Part shown: in pieces, positions 49,962 through 57,968 of the stretch
How positions within the stretch are numbered: position 1 is the stretch's first letter
Layout of the letters: every line of letters starts with the position of its first letter
NCBI RefSeq assembly: GCF_029589435.1
Contig: NZ_JARRAG010000002.1
Location: 1,054,001-1,118,000 of the forward strand
Length of the DNA: 64,000 nucleotides
Source of the DNA: Paludisphaera mucosa
GTDB lineage: Bacteria; Planctomycetota; Planctomycetia; Isosphaerales; Isosphaeraceae
Reading direction: 5' to 3'
Made by a program: the position numbers and the translations under genes
The notes under the pieces: generated by a model
What the model saw: the letters and a program-made list of their open reading frames with translations, nothing else
What the model was told of the DNA's origin: nothing
Database searches by the model: none

Positions 49962-50816
49962 ATGGAGTTCGCGGGGGATTTCGAGACCCACATCACGGTC
50001 CAATGTCATGAGGATGGTGGGGTCGAGGCCCTCCGCCTTTGGGCGGAAGGACGAGGCCTGAAGTTCCACCATATCGTCCTCGACCGAGGCCGATACGCCT
50101 CGCAACCGATGTTGACCCGACCCGGACGCGGGCGGCTGTCCGACGAACGGGAAGCCGCGGCCCAAATCGGCATCGAGCTGGGCGCCGCGGGCTTCGGAGT
50201 GATCCGCGTGAAGATCGAGGCTGCTCCCTGGAACGAGGGCGTGCCTCGGACATCTCGGGAGACCGCAACCCAGCCGAGCGGCCGCTATTTCGAGCACCAC
50301 GTCAAGCTTCTCCTGGTCCCGGATGCGGACCTGTCGGTGCTCTCGGCCCTCTCGGAGGCCCACTCCGCTCACCTGTCGCGGAACGCGAGGCGTGTACGCG
50401 GCGACGGCCTCCGGGAGCAATTCCTGACCCAACGCTTCCGCTCCCTGGGGAGGGTCGAGGCGAGGGAGCGACTCGATGCCCTCGTGGATGCGATCCGCAC
50501 GGCCGGCCACGCGATAGAGGCCGGCGGAGGCGCCGGACCATCCCGAGTCCTGCGTCACGGCCGAATAGGCGAGGCCCAGCCCGGAATGGACGCCGTAGAA
50601 GTCCGCCAGCATGTAGGCGTCGTAATCCGTGACGATCCCCTGGGCCAGGTACCCGGCCTGGATGTTCGAGATCGCGTCGGCGCGGGCGAGACCCGCCCCC
50701 CACCAGGCCAGGGCGACGCCGACGACGATACGGGGAAGGATCGGCTTTGCCGCGGGCAGCATGGTGCACCACCTCCGATTCATGGTTCGATTCCAAACAC
50801 CTGGAATCGAACATGA
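49962..50816 (+). CDS. Hypothetical protein with intact N-terminal domain and replaced C-terminus
   Basis: From ATG 49962 about 180 residues look like a real conserved domain: FETHITVQCHEDGGVEALRL, KFHHIVLDRGRYASQPMLTR, GFGVIRVKIEAAPWNEGVP, YFEHHVKLLLVPDADLSVLS, HSAHLSRNARRVR, RFRSLGRVEARERLDALVDA. After AIRTAGHAIE (about base 50520) the frame runs through sequence that is the antisense of a secreted-protein gene start (50515-50762). It ends at 50816 as low-complexity Gly/Asp/Pro sequence. The true C-terminus has been lost and the reading continues by chance. Cytosolic, function unknown. Confidence 0.6.
   Translation: MEFAGDFETHITVQCHEDGGVEALRLWAEGRGLKFHHIVLDRGRYASQPMLTRPGRGRLSDEREAAAQIGIELGAAGFGVIRVKIEAAPWNEGVPRTSRETATQPSGRYFEHHVKLLLVPDADLSVLSALSEAHSAHLSRNARRVRGDGLREQFLTQRFRSLGRVEARERLDALVDAIRTAGHAIEAGGGAGPSRVLRHGRIGEAQPGMDAVEVRQHVGVVIRDDPLGQVPGLDVRDRVGAGETRPPPGQGDADDDTGKDRLCRGQHGAPPPIHGSIPNTWNRT
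50515..50762 (-). pseudogene. 5' part of a secreted-protein gene, truncated
   Basis: ATG 50762 follows CGGAGGTGGTGC, a good ribosome-binding site. The product begins with a signal peptide (MLPAAKPILPRIVVGVALAW, cleavage near GLARA-DA). It continues AISNIQAGYLAQGIVTDYDA, YMLADFYGVHSGLGLAYSAV and TQDSGWSGASAGLY, plausible exported sequence. At about base 50515 it meets the antisense of the 49962 gene and the similarity to a real protein ends. The frame stays open by chance to 49680. Both genes have lost their 3' ends at the same point. Confidence 0.55.
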
Positions 50817-50978
50817 ATCTTCCCGGTTCACGGCCGGAATGCAATCGAGCACCGCCGACGGCATGGTTTCGATCGGGGCTTCAGGACGCCTCGAAGGAGC
50901 GTGGGAGCACGTCGAGCGGATTGCACGCGACGGGGATCGAGAACCCCCCCGATCCCTGAGATGGGCTCGCTCAGGCGA

Positions 50979-50997
50979 AGCCTGAAGGCTTCAGGCT
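50979..50997. other. Perfect small hairpin
   Basis: AGCCTGAA (50979-50986), loop GGC, TTCAGGCT (50990-50997). It lies in the gene-free stretch 50817-51061. A minus-strand frame ending near 50880 (GFSIPVACNPLDVLPRSFEA) may be the tail of another lost gene, but this cannot be supported. Confidence 0.4.
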
Positions 50998-51061
50998 GGT
51001 CGGTCGCGACCCGGACGTCCCACGCCACGGCGTGCCGCACATCGTCGCCCGAGCCCCCTGT

Positions 51062-51592
51062 TCAAACCGGACGTTCGCAGGCTTGCGAGTTCGGTAGGGG
51101 TGTGTGCGAAGCGGCCGGCGTCGGCTTCGGGCGGCGGATCCCCAGCCTGGCGTCGACGTCGGCCTGGGTCTGGCGGCCGACGGCCCTGGCCATGTACCCG
51201 ATGAAGGCGATCGTCAGGCTGACCATCAGGAGCGTGCCGAGGACGGGGACGACCACGTCCCAGGGGCTCGGGATCGAGACGCCCTTGAGACGATCGCCGA
51301 GTGTGAAGCAGGCGACCAGGCCGGAGGAGGCGAGCAGGGCGCGACGGGCGTCGCCCTGGGCGAGGCGGACGAGGGCGGCCCCGCAGACGAGGAGCCCCAC
51401 GACGGCGGCGGCGACCGCCAGGGCGAGGCCGCGTTCGAATCCCCAGGTCCAGGCATGGGCGGCGATCACGGCTTGGGGCTCCCGGCCGAACGCGAGGAGG
51501 CGGACGGCCTGGATCCCCATCACTCCCAGCCAGAGCCGGAAGAGGCGGGCGGACCAGAGGCGGGCCTCGGCTTCGCGGGTCTCGGGATCCAT
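51062..51592 (-). CDS. Four-span membrane protein
   Basis: 176 residues. Hydrophobic segments: FRLWLGVMGIQAVRLLAF (about 18-35), GLALAVAAAVVGLLVCGAAL (about 54-74), ALLASSGLVACFTLG (about 85-99) and VVVPVLGTLLMVSLTIAFIG (about 112-132). The N-terminus is charged (MDPETREAEARLWSAR) and the C-terminus polar and Pro-rich, both probably cytoplasmic. No family recognised. Isolated: 220 bases upstream is a REP-like element and downstream is the rearranged segment. Confidence 0.62.
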   Translation of the reverse strand: MDPETREAEARLWSARLFRLWLGVMGIQAVRLLAFGREPQAVIAAHAWTWGFERGLALAVAAAVVGLLVCGAALVRLAQGDARRALLASSGLVACFTLGDRLKGVSIPSPWDVVVPVLGTLLMVSLTIAFIGYMARAVGRQTQADVDARLGIRRPKPTPAASHTPLPNSQACERPV

Positions 51593-51744
51593 GATCGACC
51601 TCCGCCCAGGGGGGACGTCCTCCTGGTCTACGAGAAGTTCATCCTATCCGGGGGGCCCCAGCAACCGCATCGGTTCGCGCCTTCGAATCCGTGGAAAACG
51701 AGGAAGGGCCGGATGAAGGGCGACGGCCTTGGTGCTCGTCTTCC

Positions 51745-51800
51745 CCCTCATCCGGCCCCTTCGGGCCACCCTCCCCCGCGGGGGGGGGAAGGCCGGTGAT
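51745..51800. repeat. REP-like dispersed hairpin, copy 3
   Basis: CCCTCATCCGGCCCC at the left and a run of nine G followed by AAGGCCGGTGA at the right can fold over a GGGCCACCCTCCCCCGC centre. It sits 12 bases beyond the stop of the giant minus-strand gene (51813), as a likely 3' end. Third member of the family seen at 30452 and 45388. Confidence 0.6.
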
Positions 51801-51812
51801 CGATGGTCCGGC

Positions 51813-54800
51813 TCAGTGGCCGGAGCCGCCGGCGGCGTGGCCGGCCGGGCCCTGGCCGTGGGCGGCGTGGTCGTGGCGGAAGAGGGGGTTGTCGGGGTTG
51901 CCGCCGGCGGCGATGTAGGCGATGAGGTCGAGGATCTCCTCGCGGGTCAGCTTGTCGAGCAGGCCCTTGGGCATGATCGAGACGGTCGACTTGGCGCGGT
52001 TGGAGACGTCGGCCTTGGGGATCTGGCGGGGGACGACGCTGGCCAGCGGGTTCTCGACGACCTTGATGGCGTCGGCCGTCTCCTCGACGATCAGGCCGCT
52101 GACGACCTGGCCGGACTCCAGCTCGATCGCGTAGCCGGCGAACTTCTCGTTGATGTTCGCCGAGGGGTCGAGCACGTTCTTGAGCAGGTCGGCCGGGGCC
52201 TGCTTGGGGTCGAGCTTGGCGAGGTCCGGGCCGAACGCCGCGCCGACGCCGCCGAGCTGGTGGCAGGTGGCGCAGGTGGCGAGCTGGAAGAGCTGGCGGC
52301 CGTTCTGGAACGACCGGCCGGCGTCGAGCTGGGCGATCGACGGCTTCAGGTCGTCGAAGGTCCACTCGGTGCGCGGCCGGGTCGACTTCAGCAGCTCGTC
52401 GGCGACGGGCAGCGGGTGGGCGGCGAGGTAGGCCTCGGGCGCGGCGAGGTAGGCGTCGAGGTCCTCGACGACGTAGAGGGCGCCGTACATCCGCCGCCAG
52501 TGGCCGGGGTAGGTGCAGACGTACGGCAGGACGCCCGGGGTCGTCGGCGGCGTGAAGGCCAGGCGCTCGACGTCGCGGGGCTGGAGCAGCTTGCTCGCCA
52601 GCAGGATCTTGCCCGACGCCGGCACGTACTGCCGCTTCATGGCGTCGGCCTGCAGGCCGGTGCTCTCGGCGAGCTGGCCGACCTCTTCGAGCGACCCGGC
52701 CTGGGTCACCACGAAGTTGTGGGGCATGACGTCGACGTTCTCGAAGACGAACTCGACGGGCTTGCCGGCCTGCACCACGATCCGGTCGACGTCGTACCGC
52801 ATCTGCTCGAGGACCGTCCCCACGCGGATCGCGCGGACGCCCAGGTCGCCGAGGGCCTTGCGGACGGCCCTGGCGCGGTCGGCCGGCAAGCGGGCCGCGA
52901 CCAGGTCGCCGAGCTGCAGGGCGTCGAGCGCGGCGGGCGTGCGGCGGTCGGCGACGGGGATCCTGGCGACCTCGGCGAGCAGGACGTCGGCCAGCGGGGC
53001 CAATTCGTCGTCGGGCCACGAGGCCGGCGGCAGCTTCTGGATCGCCAGGATCGCGGCGCGGCGGTCGACGCCCTCGCGGACGAACTTGGCGAGCGCCCGG
53101 AAGGTCTCGGGCTCGTGGCCGCGGAGGGTGGTCAGGGCGTCCATCGCGGCGCGGCGGATCAGGCCCGCGCGGCCGTCGCCGGCGTATTCCAGGCGGGCCT
53201 TCTCCGCGGGCGCGGGGAGGTCCTTGCGGCGGTCGACGACCTGACGCGAGCCGTCGAGGATCGTCAGCTCATAGCCCTGGAGCCGGCGGCCGAGCGAGCC
53301 CTCGGTGCGGTTGTGGACGACGACCGCCTCGATGGGGACCTCGGAGCCGAGGTCGACCTCCCACCAGGGGGCGTCGGTCTGCTCCTCGGTGTGGGTCTGG
53401 CCGTTGCCGCCGTACGAGCCCGAGGCGTTGCCGTCGACGGCCCGCGCGGCGTCGCCGCCGTTGGCGGTGTTCTTCTGAGAGGCCTTGCCGTGGGTCGCGA
53501 CGTTGCGGCCGTCGCTGATCACCTCGACCTCGGCCAGGGTGAGCGTCCCCCGCCGCGGCAGGGCGATGCGGACGAACCGGCCCAGCGTCCCCTTGCCCGT
53601 GGCCCCGGCGTCGGCCGCGAGGCCCTCGGGGAGGCCGCGGAGCAAGGGCTCGATCCTGGGGTAGAGGGCCGAGCGGACGATCGGGTCGCGGATCAGCGGG
53701 GTCGCCGCCAGGAAGTCGCGGAGCGAGGCGACGGAACGGACGGCCAGGGCCCAGGCGGCGTCGGCCGAGCCGTCGGCCGCGACCATCGCCGCCAGGCCGA
53801 TCCGACGCGCGATCGGCGCCCTGGCCGACGTCGCCAGCTTCTCGGCCTGGGGACGGATCGGCACCAGCTCGGCCCGGTCGCGTTCGCCTAGCATGCGGGC
53901 CAGCTCCATCGCCACGGCGTCGTCCAGGCCGGCGTCCCCTTCGGCGTCGCGGGCGGCGAGGTCCTCGATCAGCACCTGCGCCGGCGACCGGCCGACGAGC
54001 GCCGCGAGGTCGGCGAGCGCCTTGCGGCGGTCCTCCTCGCGGACCCCCTTGCGGAAGAGGATCTCGCGCAGGACGGGCCGGCCCCGCTTCATCTGGAGCA
54101 GGTCGTCGGGGGCCGCGCGGTCGAGGAAGTAGCGGGCCGCGGCGTCGCTGCGGAACTCGATCGCCCGGCCCTCGCGGAGGGCCTTCTTGACGTAGGGCTC
54201 GAGCGCCCGCAGGGTCTCGCCGCGGGCGTAGTCGAGGTAGTAGTCGGACGCGCTCTCGGCCGTGCTCAGGGCGACGTCCAGGGCGTCGGGCTCGGTGAAG
54301 AAGCTGGCGGCGCGGACGACCTCCAGCCGGACGCGGGGGTGCTCGTCGCGGGCCAGCTTGCGGAGGACGTCGAGCGCGTCGGGCGTCCGATCCCGCCAGC
54401 AGCAGAGGACCCGGACGGCGGCGGCCCGCGCCCGCGGGTCGGCGGCGGTCAGGCAGCGCTTGAGGAGGTCGAGGTTCACGACGTCGTAGGTCTGGTGGAC
54501 CCAGAGGGCCTCCAGCACCTGGTGGTCGTGATCGGGGTCGGCGGCGTCGATCTTCTCGACCCACGCGGCCAGCGCGGGGAGGACCTCGGCGGCGTCATGG
54601 CCGCAGAGCACGGCCTTGGCGCGGTAGCGTACGCGGTCCTCGGGCGACTTCAGCAGCGCCAGCAGCTCCTCGACGGGCCGGCCGGCGATGGCGGCCTGCG
54701 GCGAGAGCGGCCGGCCCTCGTGGGTCACGCGGTAGACCCGGCCGTGGGCGGCGTCGCGGCTGGGGTCGCGGAGGTTGTGCTGCATGTGGCCGATGATCGG

Positions 54801-56864
54801 GTTCTGCCAGTCCAGGAAGTAGACCGCGCCGTCGGGGCCGGTCTCGATGTCGACCGGGCGGAAGTTGGGGTCGCTGGAGAAGACCAGCGGCTCCTGCTCG
54901 ACGGCCGTGAAGCCCGAGCCCTCGTCCTGGTAGCGGTAGCGGTGGATCCCCTGGAAGCCGATCACGTTGGCCACGAGCAGGTCGCCCTGCCAGTCGTCGG
55001 GGAAGTGCTTGCTGGAGAGGATCTCGGTGCCGCCGCAGGGCCGGGTGCGCTGCTGGAAGTAGGGCTTCATCGGGCGGTGCTTCTCGGGGAAGTCCAGGTG
55101 GCCCGAGAAGGCGGCGGCGAAGTAGTTGACGTTGCCGGTGCCGTCGGTGACGAAGTCCTGGCCCCAGCGGTCGAAGACGTGGCCGTGGGGGTTGGCGAAC
55201 GGGTACGTCACGTAGACGTCGATCTTCTGCGACCGCGGCTCGTATCGGAAGACGCCGGCGTTGGCGAGCCGGACGGGCGGGCCGAACGGGGTCTCGACCT
55301 GCGAGTGGTGGAACGTCCCCTCCTGGAAGTAGACGTCGCCGCCGGGGCCGGATCGGAAGCTGTTCGAGGTGTGGTGGGTGTCGGCCGAGTCGAGCCCGCT
55401 GAGCAGGCGGACGCGGACGTCGGCCCGGTCGTCGCCGTCGGTGTCCTTCAGCAGCATCAGGTCGGGCGCCTGGGCGACGAGCACCCCCTGGGGGACGATC
55501 TCGAAGCCGGTCGGGCAGTGCAGGTCGTCGGCGAAGGTGGTCTGCTTGTCGGCGACGCCGTCGCCGTCGGTGTCCTCGAAGATCAGGATCTTGTCGTTGC
55601 GGGGCGACTTCGGCTTCCAGTGGGGGTAGGTCGGCCAGCAGGCGACCCAGAGCCGGCCCCTGGCGTCGAACGTCATCTGCATGGGCTTGGCCAGGTCCGG
55701 GAACTTCTCCTCGGACGCGAACAGGTTGACCTTCAGGCCCTTGCCGGGGGTCATCTTGGCGATGGCCGCCTCGCCGCCCAGGAAGAGGTGCTCGCCGTTG
55801 GGCCCCGCGCCCGGCTTGTTGGTGACGACCGGGAGGAACGGCGGGGTGTTGGAGTCGTCGACTTGCAGGTCGCCCCCCTCGGCGACCGCCCAGATCCGCT
55901 TGTCGCGGTTGGCGGTCATGACGTCGAGGACCTCCATCTCGCGCTGGGCGACCACGCGGTTGGTCTGGTTCTCGACGAAGGCGAGGTCGGCGCGGCCGCC
56001 GTAGATGGAGTAGCCGTCGACGGTCCGGTAGCGGTTGAACCAGACGTCGCTCTTGTCGAGCACGGCCTGGTGGAGCTTCTCGAACTTCGCCGGGTCCTGG
56101 ACCTTGTTGTCGCCGAAGAGGGTCCGCTCGACGACCTCGGCGATCAGCTTGTCGCCCTCGGAGGTGAGGTGGACGCCGTTGATGGTCAGCGGCTTCGGGG
56201 CCTGGGCGTAGAGCTTCTGGCTGGGGTGGAACAGGTCGATGAAGCGGACGCCGCGGGCCTCGGCCAGGTCGGACATGACGGCCGTGAGGCGTTCGAGGCG
56301 GAGGTTGACCTCCTTGCCGTCGGGCAGCGACGGGTCGTGCAGGTCCTCGAAGGCGATCGGCGAGAAGAGGACGAGCTTGGGGGCCGACTCGCCGTTGTAC
56401 TTCTGCGCCAGCGTGTGCTTGATGAAGGCGTCGAGGTCGCCGCGGAATTGGGCGAGGCCGCCGTACGACTCGTTGTAGCCGAAGAACGCGCAGACGACGT
56501 CGGTCCGGTTCTTGGCGAGCCATTCGTCGGGGGTGCCGAACCCGGCCGAGCGGAGGCGGATCGTCAGCTCGTCGCCCGAGAAGGCGAGGTTCCGGACCGT
56601 GAGCCGGTGGTCCGGGAACCGGCTGTGCATGATCGACTCGAGCCAGCCGGTGTGCTGCATGCGGTCGGCCAGGGTGTTGCCGATCACGCTGATGTGCGAC
56701 CCCTTGGGGAGGTCGAGGCTGGGGTCGGGGAGCCGTCCGTCCCTGGCAAGGCCGACCGGCGCCGACGCCGACAGGGCCCAGACCGCGATCACCCCGACCG
56801 CGACCCTCCAAGCCTTGCCCGCATCCGACCGCGGTCGCTCCCCGAAGTGACGGAGAAATGCCAT
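51813..56864 (-). CDS. Giant exported SGNH + PVC-type heme-binding + HEAT + cupredoxin + cytochrome c protein
   Basis: 1683 residues from ATG 56864. Signal peptide AWRVAVGVIAVWALSASAPV. Domains in order: SGNH/GDSL-like hydrolase (about 40-260; ISVIGNTLADRM, FFGYNES, NGVHLTSEGDKLIAEVVER); PVC-type beta-propeller dehydrogenase-like domain (about 370-720; MTFDARGRLWVACWPTYPHW, ILIFEDTDGDGVAD, HHTSNSFRSGPGG); HEAT-like helices (720-1080); discoidin-type domain (about 1140-1250; ARAVDGNASGSYGG, WWEVDLGSEVPIEAVVVHNR); blue-copper domain (about 1370-1470; MPHNFVV and CTYPGHWRRM give His, Cys, His, Met ligands); cytochrome c with CATCH at about 1531; His-rich tail. Expected to be a periplasmic electron-transfer or sugar-oxidising complex in one chain. 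Confidence 0.9.
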   Translation of the reverse strand: MAFLRHFGERPRSDAGKAWRVAVGVIAVWALSASAPVGLARDGRLPDPSLDLPKGSHISVIGNTLADRMQHTGWLESIMHSRFPDHRLTVRNLAFSGDELTIRLRSAGFGTPDEWLAKNRTDVVCAFFGYNESYGGLAQFRGDLDAFIKHTLAQKYNGESAPKLVLFSPIAFEDLHDPSLPDGKEVNLRLERLTAVMSDLAEARGVRFIDLFHPSQKLYAQAPKPLTINGVHLTSEGDKLIAEVVERTLFGDNKVQDPAKFEKLHQAVLDKSDVWFNRYRTVDGYSIYGGRADLAFVENQTNRVVAQREMEVLDVMTANRDKRIWAVAEGGDLQVDDSNTPPFLPVVTNKPGAGPNGEHLFLGGEAAIAKMTPGKGLKVNLFASEEKFPDLAKPMQMTFDARGRLWVACWPTYPHWKPKSPRNDKILIFEDTDGDGVADKQTTFADDLHCPTGFEIVPQGVLVAQAPDLMLLKDTDGDDRADVRVRLLSGLDSADTHHTSNSFRSGPGGDVYFQEGTFHHSQVETPFGPPVRLANAGVFRYEPRSQKIDVYVTYPFANPHGHVFDRWGQDFVTDGTGNVNYFAAAFSGHLDFPEKHRPMKPYFQQRTRPCGGTEILSSKHFPDDWQGDLLVANVIGFQGIHRYRYQDEGSGFTAVEQEPLVFSSDPNFRPVDIETGPDGAVYFLDWQNPIIGHMQHNLRDPSRDAAHGRVYRVTHEGRPLSPQAAIAGRPVEELLALLKSPEDRVRYRAKAVLCGHDAAEVLPALAAWVEKIDAADPDHDHQVLEALWVHQTYDVVNLDLLKRCLTAADPRARAAAVRVLCCWRDRTPDALDVLRKLARDEHPRVRLEVVRAASFFTEPDALDVALSTAESASDYYLDYARGETLRALEPYVKKALREGRAIEFRSDAAARYFLDRAAPDDLLQMKRGRPVLREILFRKGVREEDRRKALADLAALVGRSPAQVLIEDLAARDAEGDAGLDDAVAMELARMLGERDRAELVPIRPQAEKLATSARAPIARRIGLAAMVAADGSADAAWALAVRSVASLRDFLAATPLIRDPIVRSALYPRIEPLLRGLPEGLAADAGATGKGTLGRFVRIALPRRGTLTLAEVEVISDGRNVATHGKASQKNTANGGDAARAVDGNASGSYGGNGQTHTEEQTDAPWWEVDLGSEVPIEAVVVHNRTEGSLGRRLQGYELTILDGSRQVVDRRKDLPAPAEKARLEYAGDGRAGLIRRAAMDALTTLRGHEPETFRALAKFVREGVDRRAAILAIQKLPPASWPDDELAPLADVLLAEVARIPVADRRTPAALDALQLGDLVAARLPADRARAVRKALGDLGVRAIRVGTVLEQMRYDVDRIVVQAGKPVEFVFENVDVMPHNFVVTQAGSLEEVGQLAESTGLQADAMKRQYVPASGKILLASKLLQPRDVERLAFTPPTTPGVLPYVCTYPGHWRRMYGALYVVEDLDAYLAAPEAYLAAHPLPVADELLKSTRPRTEWTFDDLKPSIAQLDAGRSFQNGRQLFQLATCATCHQLGGVGAAFGPDLAKLDPKQAPADLLKNVLDPSANINEKFAGYAIELESGQVVSGLIVEETADAIKVVENPLASVVPRQIPKADVSNRAKSTVSIMPKGLLDKLTREEILDLIAYIAAGGNPDNPLFRHDHAAHGQGPAGHAAGGSGH

Positions 56865-57041
56865 GTGCCCATCCCCTTCACGCGCAAGCGACAGGCGCCC
56901 GCCGGGGCCCATTCCGGGCCCCGCCAACCAAAGCGGCCGCCGTCGTCATTCGCGCGAACTCCGATTGTCCGCCGCGGACGGCGGAATTTCAATCAAGAAC
57001 TGAGGACGCGGCCGCCGGGCCCGCCGGCCGCGCCCGCCCGA

Positions 57042-57572
57042 TCAGCCCCCCAGCGGCGGCAGGCCGAGCTTGCGGACGACCTGCATCGGCAGGAAGAGGT
57101 GATTCGGGTCGTCGAGCAACGGCGTGACCCCGAACTTCTTGTAGAAGGCGCGGGCGTCGTCGTCGATCGCATCGACCTCGACGGCGCGGACGCCGACGTG
57201 CTCGGCGAGGTGCTGCGCCCGCCTCAGGGCGTCGATCAGCAAGAGCGAGCCGAGGCCTCGTCCCTGGGCCGTGAGGTCGACCGCCAGCCGGCCCAGCAGC
57301 ACCACGGGCACGTCCAGGCGGGGCAGGCCCCGGGCCTGGTCGGCGGGGAGGGCCTCGAAGGCGACCCGATGACTCGAAAGGGCGTAGTAGCCGAGGACGA
57401 CCGCCTCCCCCGCCCTCGCGGCGACGTAAGTCCGGGCGAGGTCCCGCTTCTCGAACTGGCCGGCGCGCTGCTTCAGCCAGTCGGTGAGCATGGGCCGGCC
57501 GCAGTCGAACGCCGAGCGGTCGTGATGCGTCCCCAGTCGCTCGACGCTCCAGCCGTCGCCGGGGTCAGCCAA
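57042..57572 (-). CDS. GNAT acetyltransferase toxin (TacT-like)
   Basis: 176 residues. GNAT fold: FDCGRPMLTDWLKQRAGQFE, ARTYVAARAGEAVVLGYYAL, PVVLLGRLAVDLTAQGRGLG (the Q/RxxGxG/A acetyl-CoA loop: AQGRGLG), LLIDALRRAQHLAEHVGVRA, DDARAFYKKFGVTPLLDD. The arrangement and the partner gene match TacT/AtaT toxins, which acetylate aminoacyl-tRNA and block translation. It starts 8 bases inside the end of the DUF1778 antitoxin gene, antitoxin first, so the pair is translationally coupled. Complete and undamaged. Confidence 0.88.
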   Translation of the reverse strand: MADPGDGWSVERLGTHHDRSAFDCGRPMLTDWLKQRAGQFEKRDLARTYVAARAGEAVVLGYYALSSHRVAFEALPADQARGLPRLDVPVVLLGRLAVDLTAQGRGLGSLLLIDALRRAQHLAEHVGVRAVEVDAIDDDARAFYKKFGVTPLLDDPNHLFLPMQVVRKLGLPPLGG

Positions 57573-57843
57573 GGCGCTTCCTGTACCTCTCGGCCGCCTT
57601 CACGAGGGCGGCGTTGGGGCGGGCGTCGGCGTCGTCGAGGATCGCCATGAAGCGGTCCCGATCCCGGCCGCTCAGGACGGTGGCGTGGTTCCGCTCGACG
57701 ACCGAACGCGCGTGCTCGACGAGCGTGCCGACGGCGAAGTCGCTCACGGACTGCCCGAGCGACGCGGCAGCCTCCTCGATGACCTCTTTGAGGTCGGACG
57801 GCAGCCGGAAGTTGAGCCGCGCGTCCCTGGACCCTGTCGCCAT
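57565..57843 (-). CDS. DUF1778 ribbon-helix-helix antitoxin (TacA-like)
   Basis: 92 residues from ATG 57843. The ribbon-helix-helix part is SRDARLNFRLPSDLKEVIEE, AAASLGQSVSDFAVGTLVEH, typical of DUF1778 (TacA/AtaR). The C-terminal helix (SVVERNHATVLSGRDRDRFM then AILDDADARPNAALVKAAER) is the part that wraps the GNAT toxin. The upstream codons back to 57885 are not needed. Family members repress their own operon; no operator was identified. Confidence 0.87.
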   Translation of the reverse strand: MATGSRDARLNFRLPSDLKEVIEEAAASLGQSVSDFAVGTLVEHARSVVERNHATVLSGRDRDRFMAILDDADARPNAALVKAAERYRKRLG

Positions 57844-57968
57844 GATTGACCCTCGCCGGAGCAGGCTCGTACAGCGGATCGCCACACAAGTCTAATGTAT
57901 CGGGTGGCGGGTCGAATCACCACACGAAATGGGAATCGCTCGACGTCGAAGGCCTCGCCGCTCAGGCC

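Noticed and set aside
50828-51040. 70-codon minus-strand frame and a nearby alternative tail (GFSIPVACNPLDVL)
   Set aside because: Could be the tail of a lost gene, but it is too short and has no family match that I can support.
54339-57650. 1103-codon plus-strand frame opposite the giant heme protein
   Set aside because: Antisense shadow with Val/Gly/Asp/Arg bias and no recognisable motif.
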